DNA from: Agrobacterium salinitolerans
GTDB taxonomy: Bacteria; Pseudomonadota; Alphaproteobacteria; Rhizobiales; Rhizobiaceae
Direction of reading: 5' to 3'
DNA length: 64,000 nucleotides
Assembly (NCBI RefSeq): GCF_002008225.1
Contig: NZ_MRDH01000006.1
Location: 372,001-436,000 of the forward strand
The notes beneath the pieces were generated by a model. The model saw only the letters and a list, made by a program, of their open reading frames with translations, did not search any database and had not been told where the DNA came from. Each line of letters opens with the position of its first letter. Position 1 is the first letter of the stretch. The position numbers were made by a program, and so were the translations under genes. This document shows positions 1-9,700 of this stretch, one piece after another.

Positions 1-969
1 ATTGCCACGACTGGCGATACGGACGCCAATTCCGCCAAGTTCAATATCGGCGACCGGCAGGTGCCGATCCGCGTGATGATCGACCGGCGCGCGCAGAGCA
101 ACCTCGATACGCTCGGCATGCTCAGGGTGTCGGTGGCGAATGGCAGCCTGCCGCTGTTATCGGTGGCCGATCTTTCGGTCTCGGAAGGCCCGGGGCAGCT
201 CAACCGCTTCGACCGCATGCGCCGGGTGACCGTCAGCGCCGATCTCGCGGGCATTCCGCTTGGCGTCGCGCTGGAGCGCATCAATGCGCTCGACGCCGTG
301 ACCTCGCTTCCGGCCGGCGTGCGGCAGGTGCAATATGGCGATGCCGAATATATCGGTGAGATGTTCCAGAGTTTCAGCGCCGCCATGCTGTTCGGCCTCA
401 TGATGGTGCTGGCCGTGCTGATCGTTCTCTTCAAGGATTTTCTTCAGCCGATCACCATCCTCGTGGCATTGCCGCTTTCGGTGGGCGGCGCAATTGTCGG
501 TCTGCTGCTTTATGGCGGCGCGCTCGATCTGCCGGCGGTCATCGGCTTGCTGATGCTGATGGGCATTGTCACCAAGAACTCCATTCTGCTGGTGGAATTC
601 GCCATCGAGAAGCGCAAGGGCGGGCTCAGCCGCCAACGGGCGCTGGTGGAATCCGGCGTCGAGCGCGCCCGTCCGATCATCATGACCACGCTTGCCATGG
701 TTGCTGGCATGATGCCGGCAGCGCTGGGGGTGGGGGCGGATGCCGGTTTCCGCGCGCCCATGGCGATTGCCGTGATCGGCGGCCTCATTACGTCCACCCT
801 GCTGAGCCTCGTCTTCGTGCCCGTCGTCTTCACCTATATGGACGATCTGCGCGGCTGGCTCAGCCGCAGGCTGCAACGTCTCACCTCCGTGACCGCCGCA
901 GACCGGGCAGCGGCGGAGCGCCGGATAGCCGCTGGCGAGGCTGAAACTGCGCAGGGGCACGGAAGATGA
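1..969 (+). CDS. RND-family efflux pump inner-membrane subunit, C-terminal part (cut by window edge)
   Basis: The frame is open from base 1, so only the C-terminal 322 codons of a roughly 1000-residue transporter are present. The visible part has the last periplasmic loop and the final transmembrane block of an HAE1/AcrB-like RND pump: hydrophobic helices beginning near residue 122, the conserved GIVTKNSILLVEF segment, then a RARPIIMTTLAM loop and two closing helices. Such pumps use the proton gradient to export amphiphilic compounds and need a periplasmic adaptor, presumably encoded to the left. Its TGA overlaps the ATG of the phosphopantetheinyl transferase (ATGA), so exporter and carrier-protein activating enzyme are translated together. 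I infer that it exports or protects against the product of the polyketide genes to the right. Confidence 0.93.
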   Translation: MATTGDTDANSAKFNIGDRQVPIRVMIDRRAQSNLDTLGMLRVSVANGSLPLLSVADLSVSEGPGQLNRFDRMRRVTVSADLAGIPLGVALERINALDAVTSLPAGVRQVQYGDAEYIGEMFQSFSAAMLFGLMMVLAVLIVLFKDFLQPITILVALPLSVGGAIVGLLLYGGALDLPAVIGLLMLMGIVTKNSILLVEFAIEKRKGGLSRQRALVESGVERARPIIMTTLAMVAGMMPAALGVGADAGFRAPMAIAVIGGLITSTLLSLVFVPVVFTYMDDLRGWLSRRLQRLTSVTAADRAAAERRIAAGEAETAQGHGR

Positions 970-1727
970 CAGACGCTCCGGTCTCAGGCCTGACGGCGAC
1001 CGCCATACACGAGCATATCGCCGCCGCCGGGCGATCCGAGGGGTTTCTGTCCGGCCCGGTTTTTCTTGATACCGGATCGGAAGACGTCATCGCGCTCGAG
1101 GTGCAATATCACCTGCCATTCTACCGGATGGCCCTGTTCGACCGGCTGGACGTGGCGATGCCGAAACTGCTGGCGGAAGCGGTTCCCAAGCGGCAGGCGG
1201 AGTTTCTCGCGGGCCGTTTTCTGGGGCAGGCGGCGCTCACGCTTTTCGGGCATGACCCTCAGCCGATCGGCATCGGCAACAGGCGCGAGCCGGTATGGCC
1301 TTCAGGCATAAGCGGCTCGATCAGCCATTCCCACGGCATCTGCGTGTGCATGGTAACGCAGGAGCACGATGTCAGGGTCGGTGTCGATATAGAAAAGATT
1401 GAGCCAGGGGCGGTAACGGAGATCATCCTGAAGCGCGCCCTGGCACCGCTGGAGCGTAGGCTGATTGCCGAACTGGAAGAATGTGACGCAAGCATACTGC
1501 CTTTTCTGGTGTTTTCCGCCAAGGAGACGCTGTTCAAGGCGCTTTATCCGGTGGTTGGACGCCATTTCGATTTCCAGGCGGCGCGTCTTTTCGAAAAACC
1601 CGGTCGCGATGAACTGCGGCTGGAACTGACGCGCCCGCTACATCGCTCACTTCCGGCGGGACGCCGTTTTTCCATACGCTTTTCGGTGGCGGGCGGTTTT
1701 GTCCGCACCTGGCTTGTTTGTCGTTAA
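966..1727 (+). CDS. 4'-phosphopantetheinyl transferase, EntD type
   Basis: The 253-residue protein transfers the phosphopantetheine arm of CoA onto the serine of carrier proteins. The EntD/Sfp signature is visible: GSISHSHG near residues 117-124, the magnesium-binding GVDIEK with D141 and E143, and FSAKETLFKALYP around 183-194 with E187. Length fits EntD-like enzymes. The start overlaps the RND gene stop in an ATGA. By position it is the natural activator (PfaE role) of the two ACP domains of the megasynthase at 3731. EntD-type enzymes also serve siderophore synthetases, but no such synthetase is in the window. Confidence 0.93.
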   Translation: MTDAPVSGLTATAIHEHIAAAGRSEGFLSGPVFLDTGSEDVIALEVQYHLPFYRMALFDRLDVAMPKLLAEAVPKRQAEFLAGRFLGQAALTLFGHDPQPIGIGNRREPVWPSGISGSISHSHGICVCMVTQEHDVRVGVDIEKIEPGAVTEIILKRALAPLERRLIAELEECDASILPFLVFSAKETLFKALYPVVGRHFDFQAARLFEKPGRDELRLELTRPLHRSLPAGRRFSIRFSVAGGFVRTWLVCR

Positions 1728-1750
1728 ACCCATATTTCAGGGAGATATAG

Positions 1751-2530
1751 ATGAGTGACAGGGATCTTCGCGTAACGCTTGTGCAGGCCGATCTGGCCTG
1801 GGAAAACATCGAGCGGAATTTGCAGCAGTTCGACCGGCATCTCAATGAGATCGAGACGACGGATCTGATCGTCCTGCCGGAGATGTTCACCACAGGTTTC
1901 AGCATGAACCCGAAGGCCGTGGCGGAACCCATGGACGGGCAGGCAGTAAATTGGTTGCTGGAAACCGCACGCCGGCATGACGCGGATATCGTCGGCAGCG
2001 TGGCGATTGCCGAAGACGGCCGTTATTTCAATCGGCTGATCTGGGCGCGTCCCGACGGCACGCTCATTCATTACGACAAGCGGCATCTATTCACCTATGC
2101 AGGCGAGCACGAGCATTATACGCCGGGGCAGGCGCAGCAGTTGATCGAGCTAAAGGGCTGGAGCATCGCGCCTTTCATCTGTTTCGATCTGCGCTTCCCG
2201 GTCTGGTCGCGCAATCGCGGCCAATATGATGCTGCGATCTATATAGCGAGCTGGCCCGCCCGGCGGGCCTCCCACTGGAAAACGCTGCTGCCGGCCCGGG
2301 CCATCGAAAACCAGTCCTATGTCGTCGGCGTCAACCGCATCGGTATCGACGGCAATGATCTCTCCTATGACGGCGACAGCATGGTCATCGACCCCCTGGG
2401 TGAGACATGTTTTCACGCCAATGTGAACGCAACCGTGCATCAGCAGCGGCTCTCCCGTCAATTGCTGGATGAAACCCGGACGAAACTGCCTTTTTTGCGC
2501 GAATGCGAACGCTTTGAATTGACCGCCTGA
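1751..2530 (+). CDS. Carbon-nitrogen hydrolase, YafV/omega-amidase-like
   Basis: The 259-residue nitrilase-superfamily protein has the full catalytic triad: E44 in VLPEMFTTGF, K110 in HYDKRHLF and C144 in PFICFDLRFPVW. The AGEHEHYTPG segment after the lysine is typical of the YafV/omega-amidase branch, which hydrolyses 2-oxoglutaramate or 2-oxosuccinamate, the by-products of glutamine or asparagine transaminases. A GGAGAT ribosome site lies just upstream and the gene follows the PPTase by 23 bases, so it is in the same operon. Removing the keto-amide left by an amide-donor transaminase would suit the aminotransferase encoded at 16846; that link is inference. Confidence 0.9.
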   Translation: MSDRDLRVTLVQADLAWENIERNLQQFDRHLNEIETTDLIVLPEMFTTGFSMNPKAVAEPMDGQAVNWLLETARRHDADIVGSVAIAEDGRYFNRLIWARPDGTLIHYDKRHLFTYAGEHEHYTPGQAQQLIELKGWSIAPFICFDLRFPVWSRNRGQYDAAIYIASWPARRASHWKTLLPARAIENQSYVVGVNRIGIDGNDLSYDGDSMVIDPLGETCFHANVNATVHQQRLSRQLLDETRTKLPFLRECERFELTA

Positions 2531-2625
2531 TGCCGCTGGCAACCGAAATTCGGTCGGGGCGGGTGCTCCTCCGCCCTCCATTCACCTCTTACGGGTAAGA
2601 GCGGGTTGACAAGGGGCCGCGATAT

Positions 2626-2653
2626 AATTAATGGACTAAGCGCTCAATTAATT
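2626..2653. promoter_or_regulatory. Inverted repeats in front of the TetR gene, candidate autoregulatory operator
   Basis: Two nested dyads precede the TetR gene. The outer one has 7-bp arms AATTAAT (2626-2632) and ATTAATT (2647-2653). The inner one is ACTAAGC/GCTCAAT (2635-2648), matching at 5 of 7 arm positions around an AGCGCT core. A TTGACA hexamer lies at 2606-2611. TetR proteins usually bind such dyads in their own promoter. Binding is inferred. Confidence 0.45.
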
Positions 2654-2666
2654 TATGGGAGCAATC

Positions 2667-3326
2667 ATGGCCCGCAAGCTGGATCCAGCCAAGCATGAAG
2701 CCAAGCGGCAGCAGATTCTTGAAGCCGCCATTACCTGCTTCGCGCAAAACGGCTTTCACCAGACCACCACGGCGCAGATTTGCGCGGCGGTTGGCATGAG
2801 CTCCGGCAATCTCTTCCACTATTTCGACAGCAAGGAAGCGATCATTGAAACGATCGTTGCCGAAGAACGTCGGGAAACCGCTGACTATTTTGCCGAACTC
2901 GGCGCGGCGGACGATCAGTTCGGTGCGATTTTGGGTTTCGTCGACGCCTCGCTGGAGCTTGCGACCGATCCGACCTATGCCCGGCTGGTGCTGGAAATCG
3001 CTTCCGAAGCCATTCGCAACCCAGCCATTCATGCGCTTGTACGCACCGCAGATCAGGAAATTCGCGCGGGCATCGCCAATCTCGTGCGCAAGGGAATGGA
3101 ACGGGGACAGATCGACACCAACCTCGACGCCGAGCGGGCCGCCACCTGGATCGCGGCGTTGATAGACGGTGTTTTCTCGCGTCTGGCGGTCGATCCCGAT
3201 TTCCAGCCACTTAAAGAAGCTGAGATGATGCATCTGATCGTCGGCCGCTTCCTATCGGCACGGCGATATTCCAAAGCAGCGGATGAAACCGGCCAATGTG
3301 CGACGCCGGCAACGGCTGGGGCATAG
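2667..3326 (+). CDS. TetR-family transcriptional regulator
   Basis: The 219-residue protein has a typical TetR N-terminal helix-turn-helix: ILEAAITCFAQNGFHQTTT followed by AVGMSSGNLFHYFDSKEAI. The C-terminal ligand domain is variable and ends in a Pro/Ala-rich tail. I place the start at ATG 2667 because GGGAG sits five bases before it; an in-frame ATG at 2655 lacks a site. Position between the exporter/PPTase genes and the megasynthase operon suggests a local repressor that senses the product or a precursor. A hairpin that may act as terminator follows. Confidence 0.93.
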   Translation: MARKLDPAKHEAKRQQILEAAITCFAQNGFHQTTTAQICAAVGMSSGNLFHYFDSKEAIIETIVAEERRETADYFAELGAADDQFGAILGFVDASLELATDPTYARLVLEIASEAIRNPAIHALVRTADQEIRAGIANLVRKGMERGQIDTNLDAERAATWIAALIDGVFSRLAVDPDFQPLKEAEMMHLIVGRFLSARRYSKAADETGQCATPATAGA

Positions 3327-3346
3327 GCCCGTACCGAATAGTCCTG

Positions 3347-3371
3347 GAAAACCGGACTGCGGTTTTCATTT
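3347..3371 (+). terminator. Possible rho-independent terminator after the TetR gene
   Basis: GAAAACCG (3347-3354) pairs with CGGTTTTC (3360-3367) around a 5-base loop, followed by ATTTTAT. The stem is 8 bp but AT-rich at one end and the U tract is interrupted, so strength is uncertain. A second GC-rich hairpin (AGCCGCC/GGCGGCT, about 3384-3404) lies just downstream without a T run. Confidence 0.45.
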
Positions 3372-3429
3372 TATGTCTCCGGCAGCCGCCGACATGCGGC
3401 GGCTGGCTCGCTTGTATCTATGAGAAATC

Positions 3430-3730
3430 CGATCGTTGATGCGTGGATTTTGACAGCTAGTTTTCACCAACTCAACCAAAGATGTCTGAATTATGAAATT
3501 TCAACGTAAAGTATATTAATGCTTTTCAATTGAATGAATATGTGTTTTATACGGTATCAGACACTTAAGTTCGAAATTAACTTACGAATATACTTAATAA
3601 ATATTCCGATATCGGAGTATTGATTTCGCCTAATTACGCGATAAGACGCGATTATTTCGAATTACATCCTGATTTTCTTGTCTCTGACGGGAGCTTTGCT
3701 TTCCGTCCCCAGGGAAGGACTATTATTGTG
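3430..3730 (+). promoter_or_regulatory. AT-rich leader of the megasynthase operon with a 20-bp palindrome at 3601-3620
   Basis: This 300-base stretch has no credible gene and is strikingly AT-rich compared with both neighbours. At 3601-3620 a near-perfect palindrome (ATATTCCGAT/ATCGGAGTAT, one mismatched pair) is the best operator candidate for the six-gene operon that follows. The translated start of the megasynthase is about 110 bases further on, leaving a long leader. The AT richness would suit silencing by a Ros/MucR or H-NS-like protein; this is inference. Confidence 0.45.
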
Positions 3731-6700
3731 ATGCTGCAGAACCACACACCTACACCGCCCCCTCTGGATATCGCGATCGTCGGCATGGCCAGCCATTTTC
3801 CCGATGCGGCCGATCTTTATGATTTCTGGTCCAATATCGTGAACGGTCACGACGCGATCCGCGACGTCGAAACGGTCGATCCGGTGGAATATTGGAAACC
3901 GGAGGATTATTACGATCCCGATCCACGCGCTGCCGACAAAGTCTATGGCCGCAAGGCCGGCTTTGTGCCACCGATCAATTTCGATCCGGTCGGTTTCAAG
4001 TTGCCGCCGCTGATGCTGCAATCGATCAGCACGGCGCAGCTTTTCGCGCTGCATGTTGCTAAACAGGCCATGGCGGATGCTGGTCTCCTGGGGCCGGGGG
4101 CCGACAAGGTCGACCGCGACCGGATCGGCGTCATTCTGGGCGGCTCCGGCAACGGCAATACGGCGTTTTCACTGGCGGTGCGTCAGCAAATCCCGTTCCT
4201 GCGTAATATCCTCCTCAATAGCGGTTTGTCCGCGGAGGTGGCGGAAGACACGGTCGAGCGATTGCAGGGCCTGTCGCTGGAATGGAACGAGGATAGTTTT
4301 CCCGGCTTTCTCGGCAATGTGGCCTGTGGCCGCATCGCCAGCTATTTCGATCTCGGCGGCACGTCCTACATGGTCGACGCCGCCTGCGCGAGCAGTCTCG
4401 CCGCCATCAAGGCCGCTATCGGTGAATTGACGGATGGCAGCTGCGACGCCGTTCTGACCGGCGGCGTCAATCTCGAAAATTCGATTTTCTCTTTCCTGTG
4501 CTTCAGCAAAACGCCGGCTTTATCGAAAAGCAACCGCTCGCGGCCCTTCGACAAGAAATCGGACGGCATGATGCTGGGCGATGGCGTTGGTTATCTGGTG
4601 CTGAAGCGGCTTTCGGACGCCGAGCGTGACGGCGACCGCATCTATGCGGTGATCCGGGCGCTCGGCGCTTCCAGTGACGGCCGCGCCAAGAGCATTTTCG
4701 CGCCGCGTTCGGAAGGTCAGGTAAAGGCGCTGAAGCGCGCCTATGCCCAGGCGGGATTGACGCTGGCCGACATTCAGTTGATCGAGGCGCATGGCACCGG
4801 CACGGAATCCGGCGACGAGACCGAGATCAAGAGCCTCCTCAGGCTGTCCGAGGAGCAGGGTATCGATGGGAGCCATTCCATCGCCATCGGCAGCATCAAA
4901 TCGCAGATCGGCCATACGCGTTGCGCGGCCGGCGCGGTGGCGATGATGAAAGTGGCGCTCGGCCTTTATCACAAGGTTCTGCCGCCGACGATCAATGTGG
5001 AGGAACCGACAGAGGCTCTGACCCGGCCGTTCTACATCAATACGTTGGCGCGGCCGTGGATGCGCCCGCCGGGCGGCGAATTGCGGCGCGGGGCGCTCAG
5101 CGCCTTCGGTTTCGGCGGCACCAATTTCCACGTCATTCTGGAAGAATACGAAGCGGAAACGCGCGAAGAGGCCTATAGGCTGAGCCGGTCGGCGCAGGTT
5201 CTGGCGTTTCATGCGCCGACACCCGCCTTGCTGGCGGCGACGTGCCTAGACGCTCTTTCGCAGCTTTCCGGGGAGGCGAAGGCTGCCTTTTTCGAAGCCC
5301 ATCTGGCGGATGGCGGCAGGCTCGCCCCTGAGCCATCCTCCGCCCGTCTCGCTTTCGCGGCAGCGACGCCGGAAGAAGCGCATGAACTTCTGGCGCAGGC
5401 CGTGCCCCTGCTGCAATCCGGGCCTGACAAGGCGTTCGAACATCCGGCTGGCATCTATTACCGGCCCGAGGCGGCGCCGGTTGCAGGCCGTATCGTTGCG
5501 CTTTTCCCGGGGCAGGGCGCGCAATATGTCAATATGGGCGCGGGCGTGACCCTTGATTATCCTGAGCTGCGTCAGGCGGTGGAAGAGGCCGATGCCGTGG
5601 CGCTCGATGCCGGCTTTCCGCCTTTGTCGGCTGTCATTTACCCGCAGCCGGCCTTTTCCGATGAGGAAACTCTCGCGCAGGCCCGCGAGCTGACCCGCAC
5701 CGCCAATGCGCAACCGGCCATCGGTGCGGTGAGCGCCGGCTACTTCCGGCTGCTGCGACGTCTCGGCTTTGCGCCTGATTTTGTCGCCGGGCACAGCTAT
5801 GGCGAGTTGACCGCGCTCTGGGCGGCGGGCGTGCTTTCGGATGCGGATTTTCACCGTGCCTCGATAGCGCGCGGCCGCGCCGTCGAGATGCCGAGCGGCC
5901 TTGCCGATCCGGGTGCGATGCTCGCCGCGCAGATGCGTCAAGAGGAGGCAGGAGAATTGCTTGCCGCCGTCCCGGATATCGTGATCGCCAATGACAATGC
6001 ACCGGAACAGCTTGTTTTCGGCGGTTCCACGGAAGCCATTGCGCGCGCTCATGCCTGGCTTTCGCAGCGTGGCCGCCGCAGCCAGACCCTGCCCGTTTCG
6101 ACAGCCTTCCACACGTCCTATGTCAGCCATGCGGCCGATCCCTACCGGGAAGGTATTGCCGGCGTCGAATTCACAAGACCGCGCTGCGCGCTTTATTCGA
6201 GCGTGACGGCCGAACCCTACGGCGATGACCCCGCGCATTATCGCGATGCGCTGGTGCGGCAGCTCGTACAGCCGGTGCGTTTTCGCGAAATGATCGAGCG
6301 GCTCTACGCCGATGGCGGTTATCTGTTCGTCGAGATCGGTCCCAAGGGCATTCTCGGCAAACTGACCGCCGACATTCTAAAGGGCAAGCCGCATGCGATG
6401 GTTTCGCTCAATCCAAGCGCCAATGGCGAAGAATCAGTGCAATTGCGCAGGGCGCTGGCGAAGCTGGTGGTGGAGGGCGTGCCCCTTTCCGCGGCTGACC
6501 CTTACGCCCGCAAGCGTTCGCCGGAGGAGCGGCCGTCCAGGCAGGCTTCCAGCTTTACCCTTCAGGGCGGTTTTTACCTAACCGAGAAGAACCGCAAGCG
6601 ACGTGAACATGCGTTGCGCCACGATACGCGCGTGGTGGAGAAATTCCTCGCCGAGCGCACGGCCCGAGGCGGGACCGAACCGTCCGTTTATCCGCCGCCC

Positions 6701-9700
6701 CAAACCGCGCCTCAGCCCGTACAGAACGCTCCCGCACTGGTTGCAGAACCCGTCTCCCCCAATTTGTCCTCCTCCACTCAGCCCTCCCATGCCACTGACA
6801 GGATCGAGATAACAATGACGCGCCAATCCGAGAATATTCCGAAGCCGGACCAGATGGACAGGCAGATCGAAAGCCAGAATTTGCTCAGCCAGCTTCACCA
6901 GCAGTTCCAGATCAACCAGAAAGACTATATCGACATGCTGGGGTCTCTGGTCAGCAAGCAGCACAGCCTGCTGGAGAAGTTTCATGGCCATCCGCAGATG
7001 GAGAGCATGACCGCAAGTCTGGCCCGCAGCCTGCAATTGCTCGAGCGCAATCAGGAACTCTACCATTCCAACCATGAGCGATATTTCGACAACCAGATGT
7101 CGCTGATGAGCGGCGAGGCGGTCCGCAGCCGTGCGCCTGTGCCGGCCCTTTTGCCGAACACGCTGGAGATGCCGAATCCGGCGGAACCGCTGGCATTGCC
7201 GCATCATCAGAGTTTGGCGCCCGCGCCGCAGACGGAGACAAAGCCCGCCATTGTGTCGGCTACGCAGCCGTCCGCTGCCCCGGTTACGGCCATTGTCGCT
7301 CCGAAACCGGTTGTGCCGACAATGTCCGTTCCTCAGTCAATGCCGGTGGCTGCGCAGGCTCCGTTTCTCAGCGCCGAGGATCAGTCGCGAATCGCAGTCC
7401 TTGAAGCCATAACCGAAGAGCGGCTGATCCGCGAATTAACGGAAATCGTCAGCGAGCGCACGGGATATCCGGTCGACATGATCGGCGACCAGATGGATTT
7501 GGAGGCCGATCTCGGTATCGACTCCATCAAACGTCTGGAAATTTTCGGCGCGATGTTCGACCGTCTGTCGAATGGCACGCGGCTTCTGGACGACGCGGAC
7601 AAGAACCGCAACGACGAGAATTTCGATATCGAAACCATGAGCAATATCGCCAAGATGACGCAGTTCTTCCTGCGCACGGTCGAAGAATTGCTCGCCGGCA
7701 TCAAAGGCTCGTCGCCCGCCGTCACACCCGCCGCAGAAGTCGTAACGCCGTTAGCGGTGGCGGCTCGGACTCTCAGCCCCGAGGATCAGGCGAGAATTGC
7801 GATGCTTGAAGGGATCACCGAGGAGCGGCTGGTGCGTGAATTGACGGAAATCGTCAGCGAGCGCACGGGCTATCCGATCGATATGATCGGCGACCAGATG
7901 GATTTGGAGGCCGATCTCGGTATCGACTCCATCAAACGTCTGGAAATTTTCGGCGCGATGTTCGACCGTCTGTCGAATGGCACGCGGCTTCTGGACGACG
8001 CGGACAAGAACCGCAACGACGAGAATTTCGATATCGAAACCATGAGCAATATCGCCAAGATGACGCAGTTCTTCCTGCGCACCATCGGCGAATTGCTGGC
8101 CGATATCAAAGGCGTGTCACCCGTGACCGCCGTTATGGAAACGCCGAAGCCTGCCGCCCCCGCCAGCGCGTCTGCCGCGGTCGGTGCTTCCGTCGTGACC
8201 CTCCAGCGTCTCGGTGTGGTGACATCCACGAAGCTCTCCGGCACGGGCGACGAGGAGGACTCCCAACCAAAAAAAGCTTTGGCTGAGCGGGATGCATTCG
8301 CGCCTCTTGCTCAGCCGGTTATCGCCGCCCCTGTCGTCTATCGTCACCTTGTGGTGCGTCAGGACCTTTCGCGGCCGGACAGAATGCCGCTGGCGCTCGC
8401 CGCCGGCCGCATCTGGCTTATCGTCGATGACGGCAAGGGATTGAGCGAGATATTGGCCGCGCGCCTGATGGGGCAGGGGCAGAAAGTCACCCGTATTCAA
8501 TTGTCCGCGCCGGCAAAACCGGCAAAGGGCAAAAGAACCGCAAAGCAGCAAGCTGCCGGAACGGCCGTGGAGGGTGTGAGAGATTACAGTCTCCAGGACC
8601 GAGGCAAAGCGGCCATCGAGACTTTGATCGCCGAAATCGAACAGGCAGAAGGTCCGATTGGCGGCTTCATCCATCTGCAACCTGCAACTGGAGCGGCATC
8701 GCTCGGTGAAGTCTTTGCCGAGGTCGGTTATGACGCCGCCGAGACGCTATTCACCATGGCCGGCGTCCTGCAACCGCGACTGACGCATGCAGAGGGGCGC
8801 AGCACCTTCTTCGCCGTCAGCCAATATGACGGTGGGCTGGGAACGGCGGGCAGGGGCCTCTTCAACGCGGCCGGCGCGAGTGTCGGCGGATTGGCGAAAT
8901 CGCTCGCCGTCGAATGGGAAGACGTCTTTTGCCGCTGGGTGGATATTGATCCGGACCTCACGGCTGAAGAAGCGGCCGACCTCATCATCGAGGAGCTGGA
9001 AGACCCGCAGACAGCGCTGGTGGAGGTTGGACGCGGTTCTGAAGGATCCCGTATGACCCTGACAGGCCGCGCCGAACCGGTGACTACCCAGCAGGAGACC
9101 GGGCTCAATGCGGACAGCGTGCTGCTCGTCAGCGGCGGAGCGCGCGGAATTACCGCCGATTGCGTGATTGCATTGGCCGAACGTCACCCGGTCCGTTTCG
9201 CCCTGCTGGGACGCACGGATATCGATGCGCCGCTGCCCGAATGGGCCGAGGGCATCGAGGGCGATGAGGCCCTCAAGGCGGCGGCGATTGCGGCCATGCA
9301 GGCCGAAGGCGAACAACCGACGCCGGTAAAAGTGGAAAAAATGCTGATTGGTCTGCGCCATGCGGCACAAATCCGCCAGACCTTGGTCAGGATTGAAGAA
9401 CTGGGCGGCAAGGCGGCTTATTTCGCCTGCGATATCGCCAACGCGAATGATGTCGAGCGCACGGTCGTCGCCGTCGAGGAAACCCTCGGCAAGGTTACTG
9501 GCATCATCCATGGCGCTGGCCTTTTGGCCGACAAGCGTATCGAGAAAAAGACCGCTGAGGATTTCACTGCGGTTTTCGATACCAAGGTGCGCGGCCTGCA
9601 AAACCTCATTCAGGCGCTCCGGCCGGAGGCAATAAGGCATCTGGTGCTGTTTTCGTCCGTCTCAGGTTTCTTCGGCAATGCCGGGCAAACCGACTACGCC

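Noticed and set aside
2606-2628. TTGACA and TATAAT in front of the TetR gene as a promoter pair
   Set aside because: They are only 11 bases apart, too close for a sigma-70 promoter; the real -10 element is unclear.
3620-3730. TTG start that would lengthen the megasynthase by 37 residues
   Set aside because: The extension is translated from the AT-rich leader, resembles no KS N-terminus, and its start lies inside the palindrome; ATG 3731 or GTG 3728 fits the domain boundary.
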